Assembly: GCF_019049245.1 (NCBI RefSeq)
Contig: NZ_JAGMUK010000018.1
Location: 62,001 to 126,000, forward strand
Length of the DNA stretch: 64,000 nt
From: Streptomyces sp. AC555_RSS877
GTDB taxonomy: Bacteria > Actinomycetota > Actinomycetes > Streptomycetales > Streptomycetaceae
Reading direction: 5' to 3'
Shown here: positions 25,892 through 34,237 of the stretch, piece by piece
Numbering within the stretch: the first letter of the stretch is position 1
How the letters are laid out: the number at the start of each line of letters is the position of its first letter
Notes under the pieces: model-generated
Database searches by the model: none
What the model saw: the letters and a program-made list of their open reading frames with translations, nothing else
Told to the model about the DNA's origin: nothing
Position numbers and translations under genes: made by a program

Positions 25892-26925
25892 TCCTGCTCC
25901 CGCGCGCCCAGCTTGGCCAGCAGTCCGGTCAGCACGTCCGGTGACACCGTCACGCTCTCGATGCGCGGCAGGTTCTCCGCGAGCCGTGTCCCGGTGAGCG
26001 CGTGCAGCGTCGCCACGTCCACCTCCGCGTGGACCCGCAGCCAGGCGGCCTGCGCCTGGGCCCGCGCCTCGCCGAGCTCGCGCGCCCCTTCCGCCTCCGC
26101 ACGGGACAGCCGTACGGCACGGGCCGCCTCGGCCTCCGCGAGCCGCACCGTGCGTGCCGCCTCCGCCTGTGCCCGTACGGCGTCCGCCGCCGCGTGCTCC
26201 TCGGCCTCCCGCCGGGCGTTCGTGCCGCGCTGGTCGACCAACTGCTCCTCGCGGCGGGCGAGTTCGATCTTGCTGGCCAACTCGTTCTCCGCGATGGCCC
26301 GTTCCCGTTCCACCGCGAGGGCCCGCCGTCCGTACGTCGCCCGGTCGGCCTCCTGCTGGATCTGCTCGCGGGCCGGGGTGCGCAGCGCGCGCTCCACCTC
26401 GGGCTCCGGTCGCAGCGCCACCACGCGTACGGCGACCACCTCGATGCCGGTCGCGGGCAGCCGCGGTTCGGCTTCCAGACCGGCCGTGATCCGCTCGCGC
26501 ACCGAGCTGACGCCGTCGACCAGCGCGGCCGCCAGCGGCGTACGCGCCAGGACGTCCAGCGCGTGCTGCTGGGCCGTCTCGGTGAGCAGTGTGGCGAGCT
26601 GCTCCAGCGGCGCGCCCCGCCACACGCCGGTGTCCGGGTCGATGGAGAAGTCGAGGCGGGCGGCGGCGACGCCCGGGTCGTCGATGCGGTAGGTGACCGT
26701 CGCCTGCACCGCCACGTCCTGGAAGTCGGACGTACGGGCGTGGAACGTCATCGCCAGTTCCCGGTCGTCGACCGGTATCTCCGACAGCGCTGCGGTCAGC
26801 GACCGGAACCAGAAGCTCAGCCCCGGCCCGTCGTGCAGCAGGCGGCCCGCGCGGTGGTGCCGGATGTGAGCCGTCGGTGCGCCGCGCAGGTGGCGCAGGC
26901 CGAGGCGCCGGGTGATGTCAGCCAT
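25888..26925 (-). CDS. SPFH/band-7 domain protein
   Basis: A 345-residue protein. The SPFH domain covers about 20-200 (SEIPVDDRELAMTFHARTSDFQDVAVQATVTYRIDD, then DVLARTPLAAALVDGVSSV and GIEVVAVRVVAL). A long charged helix rich in Ala/Glu/Arg (about 205-300) is a predicted coiled coil. No transmembrane segment is evident, so membrane association would need another anchor. SPFH proteins form oligomeric rings or microdomain scaffolds. ATG 26925 has GAGGGGA 5 nt upstream. The gene is the first of a two-gene unit with the NAD-kinase-like protein. Two near-identical palindromes lie immediately upstream and probably control it. Confidence 0.85.
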   Translation of the reverse strand: MADITRRLGLRHLRGAPTAHIRHHRAGRLLHDGPGLSFWFRSLTAALSEIPVDDRELAMTFHARTSDFQDVAVQATVTYRIDDPGVAAARLDFSIDPDTGVWRGAPLEQLATLLTETAQQHALDVLARTPLAAALVDGVSSVRERITAGLEAEPRLPATGIEVVAVRVVALRPEPEVERALRTPAREQIQQEADRATYGRRALAVERERAIAENELASKIELARREEQLVDQRGTNARREAEEHAAADAVRAQAEAARTVRLAEAEAARAVRLSRAEAEGARELGEARAQAQAAWLRVHAEVDVATLHALTGTRLAENLPRIESVTVSPDVLTGLLAKLGAREQE

Positions 26926-26938
26926 GGGATCCCCTCGC

Positions 26939-26993
26939 TTTTCGTCTGAGCGACGATAACCGGACGAGGTGATTATCGTCAAGGGGACGAAAA
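26939..26993. promoter_or_regulatory. Two 21-bp palindromic operator candidates between the SPFH gene and arcA
   Basis: Site 1 (26939-26959) is TTTTCGTC-n5-GACGATAA and site 2 (26973-26993) is TTATCGTC-n5-GACGAAAA. Each has 8-bp arms with one mismatch, and the centres are 34 bp apart, about three helical turns. They are AT-rich compared with the surroundings and lie 14 bp upstream of the SPFH start. They look like a tandem operator for a dimeric regulator, not identified here. Confidence 0.65.
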
Positions 26994-27044
26994 CAAGTGG
27001 TCACGGAAACACGTGAGCGACGGGTCAACCCGCCCCCCAATGGT

Positions 27045-27050
27045 CAGGAT
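27045..27050 (+). promoter_or_regulatory. CAGGAT -10-like element at arcA
   Basis: CAGGAT-GGAGGC-ATG at 27045-27059 repeats the arrangement found at 5175-5189. It is a candidate leaderless promoter or a closely placed ribosome-binding site. Confidence 0.35.
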
Positions 27051-27056
27051 GGAGGC

Positions 27057-28280
27057 ATGGGATTCCATGTCGACTCCGAGGCCGGGCGCCTGCGCCGCGT
27101 CATCCTGCACCGGCCGGATCTCGAGCTCAAAAGGCTCACCCCCAGCAACAAGGACGCGCTCCTCTTCGACGACGTGCTCTGGGTGCGCCGGGCGCGTGCC
27201 GAGCACGACGGGTTCGCCGACGTGCTGCGCGACCGCGGTGTCGCCGTGCACCTCTTCGGGGACCTGCTCACCGAGGCCCTGGAGATCCCGGCGGCCCGGA
27301 CGCTCGTCCTGGACCGGGTCTTCGACGAGAAGGAGTACGGGGTGCTCGCCACCGACCACCTCCGGGCCGCCTTCGAGACCCTGCCCGGCCGGGACCTGGC
27401 CGAGGTTCTGGTCGGCGGCATGACCAAGCGGGAGTTCCTGGAGATGCACGAGGAGCCGACCTCCGTGCGCTTCCATGTCATGGAGCTCGACGACTTCCTG
27501 CTCGGTCCGCTGCCCAACCACCTCTTCACCCGCGACACCTCCGCCTGGATCTACGACGGCGTCTCCATCAACGCGATGCGCTGGCCCGCCCGGCAGCGCG
27601 AGACCGTGCACTTCGAGGCGATCTACCGGCACCACCCGCTGTTCCGTGACGAAACGTTCCGGATCTGGTCGGAGGGGCAGGTCGACTATCCGTCGACCAT
27701 CGAGGGCGGGGACGTGCTCGTGATCGGCAACGGCGCCGTGCTCATCGGCATGAGTGAGCGGACTACGCCGCAGGCCGTCGAGATGCTCGCGCACAAGCTG
27801 TTCGACGCCGGCTCCGCCGAGTCGATCGTGGCCCTCGACATGCCGAAGGGGCGCGCCTTCATGCACCTCGACACCGTGATGACGATGGTCGACGGTGACA
27901 CCTTCACCCAGTACGCCGGGCTCGGCATGCTCCGCTCCTACACCATCGAGCCGGGCGTCGGCGACAAGGAGCTCAAGGTCACCGACCATCCGCCGGAGCA
28001 CATGCACCGCGCGATCGCCGCCGCGCTCGGACTGAACGAGATCCGTGTCCTGACCGCCACCCAGGACGTGCACGCGGCCGAGCGCGAGCAGTGGGACGAC
28101 GGCTGCAACGTGCTGGCCGTCGAGCCGGGTGTCGTCGTCGCCTACGAACGCAACGCCACGACCAACACGCATCTGCGCAAGCAGGGCATCGAGGTGATCG
28201 AGATCCCGGGGAGCGAACTGGGTCGTGGGCGGGGCGGGCCGCGGTGCATGAGCTGTCCGGTCGAACGGGAGGGCGTATAG
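27057..28280 (+). CDS. arcA: Arginine deiminase
   Basis: A 407-residue amidinotransferase-fold enzyme that hydrolyses L-arginine to L-citrulline and ammonia. The conserved blocks are present: N-terminal [19 protein letters not shown], the [12 protein letters not shown] strand, [20 protein letters not shown] with the catalytic His, and the C-terminal [16 protein letters not shown] with C397 as the expected nucleophile. The open frame starts at 26997; ATG 27057 is chosen from family alignment and the CAGGATGGAGGC signature. argF follows 92 bp downstream in the same orientation, so citrulline produced here could go on to ornithine and carbamoyl phosphate. No arcC carbamate kinase is in the window. 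Confidence 0.95.
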   Translation: MGFHVDSEAGRLRRVILHRPDLELKRLTPSNKDALLFDDVLWVRRARAEHDGFADVLRDRGVAVHLFGDLLTEALEIPAARTLVLDRVFDEKEYGVLATDHLRAAFETLPGRDLAEVLVGGMTKREFLEMHEEPTSVRFHVMELDDFLLGPLPNHLFTRDTSAWIYDGVSINAMRWPARQRETVHFEAIYRHHPLFRDETFRIWSEGQVDYPSTIEGGDVLVIGNGAVLIGMSERTTPQAVEMLAHKLFDAGSAESIVALDMPKGRAFMHLDTVMTMVDGDTFTQYAGLGMLRSYTIEPGVGDKELKVTDHPPEHMHRAIAAALGLNEIRVLTATQDVHAAEREQWDDGCNVLAVEPGVVVAYERNATTNTHLRKQGIEVIEIPGSELGRGRGGPRCMSCPVEREGV

Positions 28281-28300
28281 ATCCGGAGAGGTCGAACGAC

Positions 28301-28332
28301 AGGTCGTATAGAAATGTCGCAGGTCGTATAGA
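28301..28332 (+). repeat. 20-bp-spaced direct repeats upstream of argF
   Basis: AGGTCGTATAGA at 28301-28312 recurs as AGGTCGTATAGAc at 28321-28332, and a related GGGCGTATAGA overlaps the arcA stop (28271). The spacing of 20 bp is about two helical turns. TATAGA could also serve as a -10 for argF. A canonical ARG box is not apparent. Confidence 0.5.
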
Positions 28333-28372
28333 CTTCCACGGTCATTGTTCTCGTATCCCTGGAGCGCCCGCC

Positions 28373-29380
28373 ATGGCGACAGTCCCGACCGCCCTCGGCG
28401 GCCGCCACTTCCTCAAGGAGCTCGACCTCACCGAGCAGGAGTTCCTCGGCCTGATCGAGCTGGCCGCCGAGCTGAAGGCCGCCAAGAAGGCCGGGACCGA
28501 GACGCGGCACCTGCGCGGCAGGAACATCGCGCTGATCTTCGAGAAGACCTCGACGCGCACGCGTTGCGCGTTCGAGGTCGCCGCCGCCGACCAGGGCGCC
28601 TCGACGACGTACCTCGACCCCTCGGGTTCGCAGATCGGCCACAAGGAGTCCGTCAAGGACACCGCTCGGGTGCTGGGCCGGATGTACGACGCGATCGAGT
28701 ACCGGGGGGACAGCCAGGCCAAGGTCGAGGAGCTCGCCGCGTACGCCGGTGTACCCGTCTACAACGGCCTCACCGACGAGTGGCACCCCACCCAGATGCT
28801 CGCCGACGTGCTGACGATGACCGAGCACAGCAGCAAGCCGGTCCGGGAGATCACCTTCGCCTACCTCGGCGACGCCCGCTTCAACATGGGCAACTCCTAC
28901 CTGGCCACCGGGGCCCTGCTCGGCATGGACGTGCGCATCGTCGCCCCGAAGTCCTACTGGCCCGCCCAGGACGTCGTCGACCGGGCCCAGGAGCTCGCCG
29001 AGACCAGCGGGGCCCGCATCACCCTCACCGAGTCCCTGGCGGAGGGCGTCCGCGGCGCCGACTTCGTGGCCACCGACGTCTGGGTCTCCATGGGGGAGCC
29101 CAAGGAGGTCTGGGACGAGCGGATCGCCGCCCTCGTCCCGTACGCCGTGACCATGGACGTCCTGCGCGCCACCGGCAACCCCGACGTGCGGTTCCTGCAC
29201 TGCCTGCCGGCCTTCCACGACCTCGGGACCAAGGTCGGCCGCGAGATCTTCGAGGCCCACGGCCTGGAGTCGCTGGAGGTGACGGACGAGGTCTTCGAGT
29301 CCGCCCACTCGGTCGTCTTCGACGAGGCGGAGAACCGTATGCACACCATCAAGGCGGTCATGGTGGCCACCCTGGCCTGA
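28373..29380 (+). CDS. argF: Ornithine carbamoyltransferase
   Basis: A 335-residue transcarbamylase with the carbamoyl-phosphate loop STRTR at 60-64, the [11 protein letters not shown] block, and HCLPAFHD near 275, which are diagnostic of OTCase. It interconverts ornithine plus carbamoyl phosphate and citrulline plus phosphate in the cytoplasm. ATG 28373 is chosen over the longer open frame because it matches the family N-terminus and has GGAG 8 nt upstream. Placement next to arcA suggests either a catabolic arginine-deiminase role or dual use; the biosynthetic arg cluster is not here. Confidence 0.95.
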   Translation: MATVPTALGGRHFLKELDLTEQEFLGLIELAAELKAAKKAGTETRHLRGRNIALIFEKTSTRTRCAFEVAAADQGASTTYLDPSGSQIGHKESVKDTARVLGRMYDAIEYRGDSQAKVEELAAYAGVPVYNGLTDEWHPTQMLADVLTMTEHSSKPVREITFAYLGDARFNMGNSYLATGALLGMDVRIVAPKSYWPAQDVVDRAQELAETSGARITLTESLAEGVRGADFVATDVWVSMGEPKEVWDERIAALVPYAVTMDVLRATGNPDVRFLHCLPAFHDLGTKVGREIFEAHGLESLEVTDEVFESAHSVVFDEAENRMHTIKAVMVATLA

Positions 29381-29412
29381 ACGCCGGTCGCGCGGTCACG
29401 CCGGTCGCGCGG

Positions 29413-29865
29413 TCACACCGGACGACGCTGAGGCGGCACCGTCGGCAGCCTGAACCACACCGCCTTGCCCGACCCGGTGGGGCGATGGCCGCAGGACGAG
29501 CTGAGGGCGCGGATCAGCAGCAGTCCGCGGCCGTGCTCCTGCCAGGGGTCGGGCTCGGTGTCCACCGGCCGCGTGAGGTTGCCGGGCGGCGCCGGATCCG
29601 GGTCGTGCACCTCGACCTGGCAGCCGCTCGGCAGCAGCTCCACCACCAGCTCGATCGGCGCGTCCCCGGTGGTGTGCTCCACGGCGTTCGCCACCAGCTC
29701 CGCCGTCAGCAGTTCCGCGGTGTCACTGTCGGCCCCGTGCTCCAGCTCGGCCAGCGCCGTGCGCACCAGGGCCCGGGCCACCGGCACGGCCGCGGCGGAG
29801 TGCGGCAGCGCGATGCGCCAGGAGGCGGAGGCTGCGGGGCGTTCGTACAAGGCGGTTCCGTTCAT
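29413..29865 (-). CDS. Anti-sigma-type ATP-binding regulatory protein (HATPase_c)
   Basis: A 150-residue GHKL-fold protein. The N box ELVANAVEHTT and the GRGLLLIRAL G box are visible. There is no histidine-phosphotransfer domain or membrane segment, so this is the RsbW/SpoIIAB-like single-domain class that is very abundant in Streptomyces. Such proteins bind sigma factors or anti-anti-sigma proteins and may phosphorylate the latter. The stop codon lies within a 17-bp direct repeat (29384-29416). It is convergent to argF. No partner sigma or STAS gene is adjacent. Confidence 0.85.
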   Translation of the reverse strand: MNGTALYERPAASASWRIALPHSAAAVPVARALVRTALAELEHGADSDTAELLTAELVANAVEHTTGDAPIELVVELLPSGCQVEVHDPDPAPPGNLTRPVDTEPDPWQEHGRGLLLIRALSSSCGHRPTGSGKAVWFRLPTVPPQRRPV

Positions 29866-30094
29866 GAGCAGGCTGTCCTGCTTTCAACCCGATGAATGGT
29901 ACGGCGCGCCCGGCGGAGGCATCCGACGGGCACCGTGCGGGACCTTCGGCCCCGCTGCGGGCGGCTTACCCGGTTGAACGGCGGGCCTCGCGCGGTTGCT
30001 CCCGCCGTTACGGGGGTGTCGACGAGCCGTGACGGATGTGACGGGGCCGGGTCGGATCCGCGGTGATGTCCCGGAGGATGTCCCCACCACCGAC

Positions 30095-30135
30095 GTATCG
30101 CGCACTCGTGACGACAGTCACGGATGAGTGATAAC
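30095..30135. promoter_or_regulatory. Symmetric operator candidate upstream of the enoyl-CoA hydratase operon
   Basis: Pattern GTATC-n9-TGAC-n4-GTCA-n9-GATAA, symmetric about 30114.5. A near copy occurs at 35933-35970 in the other promoter region of the same gene cluster, so it is a good candidate for the PaaX-type regulator. The rest of the 328-bp gap (29866-30193) holds nothing recognised. Confidence 0.55.
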
Positions 30136-30193
30136 TTCGAAGGACAGAGCTCCGTGAGGCAGTGCCCGCCACCGAACGAGGAGGCCGCACCTC

Positions 30194-31021
30194 GTGAGTC
30201 CCTTCACCGGCTCCGCCGCCCGCACCCCCCACTGGCACCACCTGCGCGTCGACCTCACCGACGGCGTCGCCACCGTCACCCTCGCCCGCCCCGACAAGCT
30301 CAACGCGCTCACCTTCGGCGCCTACGCCGACCTGCGCGACCTGCTCGCCGAACTGTCCCGGGAACGGTCCGTGCGCGCCCTGGTCCTGACGGGGGAGGGG
30401 CGCGGCTTCTGCTCCGGCGGTGACGTCGACGAGATCATCGGCGCCACCCTGGCCATGGACACCGCCCAGCTCCTCGACTTCAACCGGATGACCGGGCAGG
30501 TGGTGCGGGCCGTACGGGAGTGCCCCTTCCCCGTGATCGCGGCGGTGCACGGGGTGGCGGCCGGCGCGGGCGCGGTGCTGGCCCTGGCGGCGGACTTCCG
30601 GGTGGCGGATCCGAGCGCCCGCTTCGCCTTCCTCTTCACCCGCGTCGGCCTGTCCGGCGGCGACATGGGCGCCGCCTACCTGCTGCCCCGGATCGTCGGC
30701 CTCGGCCACGCCACCCGGCTGCTCATGCTCGGCGAGCCGGTCCACGCCCCCGAGGCCGAGCGGATCGGCCTGATCAGCGAACTGACCGCCGAGGGCCGCG
30801 CCGACGAGGCCGCCCTGTCCCTGGCCCACCGCCTGGCCGGGGGCCCGGCCCTGGCGTACGCCCAGACGAAGGCGCTGCTCACGGCGGAACTGGACATGCC
30901 GCTCGCCGCGGCCGTCGAGCTGGACGCCGCCACCCAGGCCCTCCTCATGAACGGCGAGGACTACGCGGAGTTCCACGCGGCCTTCAAGGAAAAGCGACCT
31001 GCCAAGTGGAGCGGGCGGTGA
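30194..31021 (+). CDS. Enoyl-CoA hydratase/isomerase family protein
   Basis: A 275-residue crotonase-fold enzyme. RPDKLNALTF, the oxyanion-hole GRGFCSGGDVDE, VHGVAAGAGAVLALAADFRVAD and GLSGGDMGAAYLLPRIVG correspond to the crotonase core; the C-terminal helix ends EFHAAFKEKRPAKW. GTG 30194 has GAGGAGG (30178-30184) 9 nt upstream. It is the first gene of an operon, coupled by GTGA to the flavin monooxygenase/reductase fusion. In the aerobic 2-aminobenzoyl-CoA pathway a hydratase of this type adds water to the unsaturated, partly reduced ring, and that role is inferred here from context. Confidence 0.88.
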   Translation: MSPFTGSAARTPHWHHLRVDLTDGVATVTLARPDKLNALTFGAYADLRDLLAELSRERSVRALVLTGEGRGFCSGGDVDEIIGATLAMDTAQLLDFNRMTGQVVRAVRECPFPVIAAVHGVAAGAGAVLALAADFRVADPSARFAFLFTRVGLSGGDMGAAYLLPRIVGLGHATRLLMLGEPVHAPEAERIGLISELTAEGRADEAALSLAHRLAGGPALAYAQTKALLTAELDMPLAAAVELDAATQALLMNGEDYAEFHAAFKEKRPAKWSGR

Positions 31022-33369
31022 GCGCGCCCACCCCAGGGCCGCGGGGAACCGTGCGACCAGCCACGAACAGCCCGCGGCCGCCGGAGACGGTCAGCCACCC
31101 CCGACGCATCGCGATCATCGGCGGCGGCCCCGGCGGCCTCTACGCCGCAGCCCTGCTGAAACGTCTGAGCCCCGACCGCGAAGTCACCGTCTGGGAACGC
31201 AACGTCCCCGACGACACCTTCGGCTTCGGAGTGGTCCTCTCCGACGAAACCCTCGGCGGCATCGAACACGCCGACCCGACCGTCTACGCGGCCCTCCAGC
31301 AGCACTTCGTCCGCTGGGACACCATCGACATCGTCCACCGGGGCACCCGCCACACCTCCACCGGACACGGGTTCGCCGCCCTGGGCAGAAAACGCCTCCT
31401 GGAGGTCCTGCACGACCGCTGCCGCGCCCTCGGCGTCGACCTCCGCTTCCACTCCGAGGCGCCCCACCCGGCCCGTCTGGCGGAGGCGTACGACCTCGTC
31501 ATCGCCGCCGACGGTGTGCACAGCACCACCCGTGAGGCGTACGCCCATGTGTTCCGGCCCCATGTGACCACCCACCGCTGCCGTTACATCTGGCTCGCCG
31601 CCGACTTCGCCCTGGACGCTTTCCGCTTCGAGATCGCCGAGACCGCGCACGGTGTGATGCAGCTGCACGGCTATCCGTACGCGGCCGACGCCTCCACCGT
31701 GATCGTCGAGATGCGGGAGGAGGTCTGGCGGGCGGCGGGCTTCGAGGAGCTGGACGAGCAGGCGTCCGTCGAGCGCTGCGCCAAGATCTTCGCGGACGCG
31801 CTGGGAGGCCGGCCGCTCACCTCCAACAGGTCCGCCTGGACCACCTTCCGTACGGTGGTCAACGAGCGTTGGTCGCACGGCAACGTGGTCCTGCTGGGCG
31901 ACGCCGCCCACACCGCCCACTTCTCCATCGGCTCCGGCACCAAGCTCGCCGTCGAGGACGCGCTCGCCCTGGCCGCCTGTCTGGAGGAACAGGACTGCCT
32001 GGAGGGGGCGTTGACGGCGTACGAGACCGAGCGCGGGCCCGTCGTCGCCTCCACCCAGCGGGCCGCCCGCGCCAGCCTGGAGTGGTTCGAGAACCTGGGC
32101 CTGTACCTCGACCAGCCGCCCCGCCGGTTCGCCTTCAACCTGCTCACCCGCAGCCGCCGCGTCACCCATGACAACCTGCGGCTTCGCGACGCCCACTTCA
32201 CCGAGGCCGTGGAGCGCGAGTTCGGCTGCCCGCCCGGCACACCCCCGATGTTCACGCCGTTCCGGCTGCGCGGCCTGACCCTGCGCAACCGGGTCGTCGT
32301 CTCGCCCATGGACATGTACTCCGCCATCGACGGTGTGCCCGGCGACTTCCACCTCGTCCACCTGGGCGCACGGGCCCTCGGTGGCGCCGGGCTGGTGATG
32401 ACGGAGATGGTGTGCGTGTCCCCCGAGGGCCGGATCACGCCCGGCTGCACCGGCCTCTACACCGGCAGGCAGGCCGAGTCCTGGAAACGGATCACCGCCT
32501 TCGTGCACGCGCGGGCGCCGGGCACCGCGATCGGCGTGCAGCTCGGCCACAGCGGGCGCAAGGGCTCGACCAAGCTGATGTGGGAGGGCATGGACGAGCC
32601 CCTGGAGGACGGCAACTGGCCGCTGGTGGCCGCGTCCCCGATCCCGTACAAGCCGTACAGCCAGACCCCGCGGGAACTGTCCCGCGCCCAACTCACGGAC
32701 ATCCGCGAACAGTTCGCGTCCGCCGCCGGTCGCGCGTCCCGTGCCGGTTTCGACCTTCTCGAACTGCACTGCGCCCACGGCTACCTGCTCTCCGGCTTCC
32801 TCTCCCCGCTGACCAACCGCCGCACCGACGCCTACGGCGGTTCGTTCGCGAGGCGGCTGCGCTTCCCGCTGGAGGTGTTCGACGCCGTACGCGGCGTGTG
32901 GCCGGAGGAGAAGCCCCTGACCGTCCGCATCTCCGCCACCGACTGGGCCGAGGGCGGGAACACGGCCGAGGACGCCGTCGAGATCGCCCGCGCCTTCGTC
33001 GCGCACGGCGCCGACGCGATCGACGTGTCGACCGGGCAGGTCGTCGCCGACGAACGGCCGGAGTTCGGGCGGTCGTACCAGACGCCGTTCGCCGACCGGA
33101 TCCGTAACTCGGCAAGGATCCCGGTGATCACGGTCGGTGCGATCTCCTCCTGGCACGACGTCAACTCCCTGATCCTGGCCGGGCGTACGGACCTGTGCGC
33201 GCTGGCCCGCCCTCACCTCTACGACCCGCACTGGACCCTGCACGCGGCGGCCGAGCAGGGCTACGACGGGCCCGGCGTCGTCTGGCCGGCGCCGTACCGG
33301 GCAGGCAGCCGACGCCCGCAGACGGGGCGCACGGACGCCCCCAGGCCCCGCCTCACGCTGAGCAGTTGA
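31018..33369 (+). CDS. FAD monooxygenase / old-yellow-enzyme fusion (2-aminobenzoyl-CoA monooxygenase/reductase or salicylyl-CoA 5-hydroxylase type)
   Basis: A 783-residue two-domain flavoprotein. Residues about 28-400 are a group-A aromatic hydroxylase: GGGPGGLYAA dinucleotide fold, a DG motif in LVIAADGVHS, and GDAAHTAHFSIGSGTKLAVEDA. Residues about 415-760 are an NADH:flavin oxidoreductase barrel (PMFTPFRLRGLTLRNRVVVSPMDMYS, HSGRKGSTK, ELHCAHGYLLSGFLSPLTNRR). The only well-known enzyme with this fusion is 2-aminobenzoyl-CoA monooxygenase/reductase, which hydroxylates and then reduces the ring; automated annotation often calls it salicylyl-CoA 5-hydroxylase/oxidoreductase. GTG 31018 overlaps the hydratase stop. 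Confidence 0.85.
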   Translation: MSAPTPGPRGTVRPATNSPRPPETVSHPRRIAIIGGGPGGLYAAALLKRLSPDREVTVWERNVPDDTFGFGVVLSDETLGGIEHADPTVYAALQQHFVRWDTIDIVHRGTRHTSTGHGFAALGRKRLLEVLHDRCRALGVDLRFHSEAPHPARLAEAYDLVIAADGVHSTTREAYAHVFRPHVTTHRCRYIWLAADFALDAFRFEIAETAHGVMQLHGYPYAADASTVIVEMREEVWRAAGFEELDEQASVERCAKIFADALGGRPLTSNRSAWTTFRTVVNERWSHGNVVLLGDAAHTAHFSIGSGTKLAVEDALALAACLEEQDCLEGALTAYETERGPVVASTQRAARASLEWFENLGLYLDQPPRRFAFNLLTRSRRVTHDNLRLRDAHFTEAVEREFGCPPGTPPMFTPFRLRGLTLRNRVVVSPMDMYSAIDGVPGDFHLVHLGARALGGAGLVMTEMVCVSPEGRITPGCTGLYTGRQAESWKRITAFVHARAPGTAIGVQLGHSGRKGSTKLMWEGMDEPLEDGNWPLVAASPIPYKPYSQTPRELSRAQLTDIREQFASAAGRASRAGFDLLELHCAHGYLLSGFLSPLTNRRTDAYGGSFARRLRFPLEVFDAVRGVWPEEKPLTVRISATDWAEGGNTAEDAVEIARAFVAHGADAIDVSTGQVVADERPEFGRSYQTPFADRIRNSARIPVITVGAISSWHDVNSLILAGRTDLCALARPHLYDPHWTLHAAAEQGYDGPGVVWPAPYRAGSRRPQTGRTDAPRPRLTLSS

Positions 33370-33409
33370 GCGCGTCCGTACTGCCGGTGCGCTCACGCCG
33401 CGAAGCGGG

Positions 33410-34222
33410 TCATGCGCCCGCGAAGGCGGCTCCCGCGTCCCGCAGGCGCTCGTGCAGCCCCCGGAACACCGCGGCCGAACGCGCGCCCGGCCAGTCCGAC
33501 GGGAGCAGGCCGGCGGGCAGACCGGGATCGGTGTAGGGGAGATGGCGCCAGGTGTCCAGGGCGAGGAGGTAGTCGCGGTAGGCCTCCTCGGCCGGAGTGT
33601 CCGTGCGCCGCTCCCAGTCGTGCAGCACGCGCGCGTGGCGGTCCAGGAACGCCTCGTGCTCCTTGGCGATCGCCGCCAGGTCCCACCAGCGGGCGACCGC
33701 GTCCACCGTCGGCGCGAAGCCGAGGTGCTCGCCGCGGAAGAAGTCGACGTACGGGCCGAGCCGCAGCCGCTGGAGGGTGTGCCGGCTCTCCTCGTACAGC
33801 CGTGCCGGAGCGATCCACACGCCGGGCGCGGCGGTTCCGAAGCCGAGCCCGGCCAGCCGGGAGCGCAGCACGTGCCGCTTCTGCCGCTCGGACTCCGGCA
33901 CGGAGAACACCGCGAGCACCCAGCCCTCGTCGTCCGGCGGTGTCGTGGCGTAGATGCGCCGGTCGCCGTCGTCGAGCAACTGGCGTGCGTCCGGCGACAG
34001 TTCGTAGCCCGCCGCGCCCTGCGCCGTACGGGCCGGCAGCAGCAGCCCGCGGCGTTTGAGCCGGGACACGGAGGAGCGGACGGACGGGGCGTCGACGCCG
34101 ACCGCGGCCAGCAGCCGGATCAGCTCGGCCACGGGCAGCGGGCCGGGCATGAAGCGGCCGTACGCGCCGTAGAGCGTGACGATGAGAGACCGTGGTGCAT
34201 GCTGGTCGGACACGTTGATCAT
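33410..34222 (-). CDS. PaaX-family transcriptional regulator
   Basis: A 270-residue regulator. The N-terminal winged helix (RSLIVTLYGAYGRF, VGVDAPSVRSSVSRLKRRGLL) is followed by the PaaX central ferredoxin-like domain (WVLAVFSVPESERQKRHVLRSRLAGLGFG) and the PaaX C-terminal domain (EEAYRDYLLALDTWRHLPYTDPGLPAGLLP). PaaX proteins repress aromatic-CoA catabolic genes and are released by the acyl-CoA thioester. It lies 15 bp downstream of the CoA ligase gene on the same strand, so the two probably share a transcript. A ligase-generated thioester would then be the inducer. Confidence 0.9.
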   Translation of the reverse strand: MINVSDQHAPRSLIVTLYGAYGRFMPGPLPVAELIRLLAAVGVDAPSVRSSVSRLKRRGLLLPARTAQGAAGYELSPDARQLLDDGDRRIYATTPPDDEGWVLAVFSVPESERQKRHVLRSRLAGLGFGTAAPGVWIAPARLYEESRHTLQRLRLGPYVDFFRGEHLGFAPTVDAVARWWDLAAIAKEHEAFLDRHARVLHDWERRTDTPAEEAYRDYLLALDTWRHLPYTDPGLPAGLLPSDWPGARSAAVFRGLHERLRDAGAAFAGA

Positions 34223-34237
34223 CTTAGGTCGTCGGCA

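Noticed and set aside
30194..33369. Salicylate degradation via gentisyl-CoA as the firm assignment
   Set aside because: The hydroxylase is fused to an old-yellow-enzyme reductase and accompanied by a RidA gene, which fits anthranilate better; specificity is left open.
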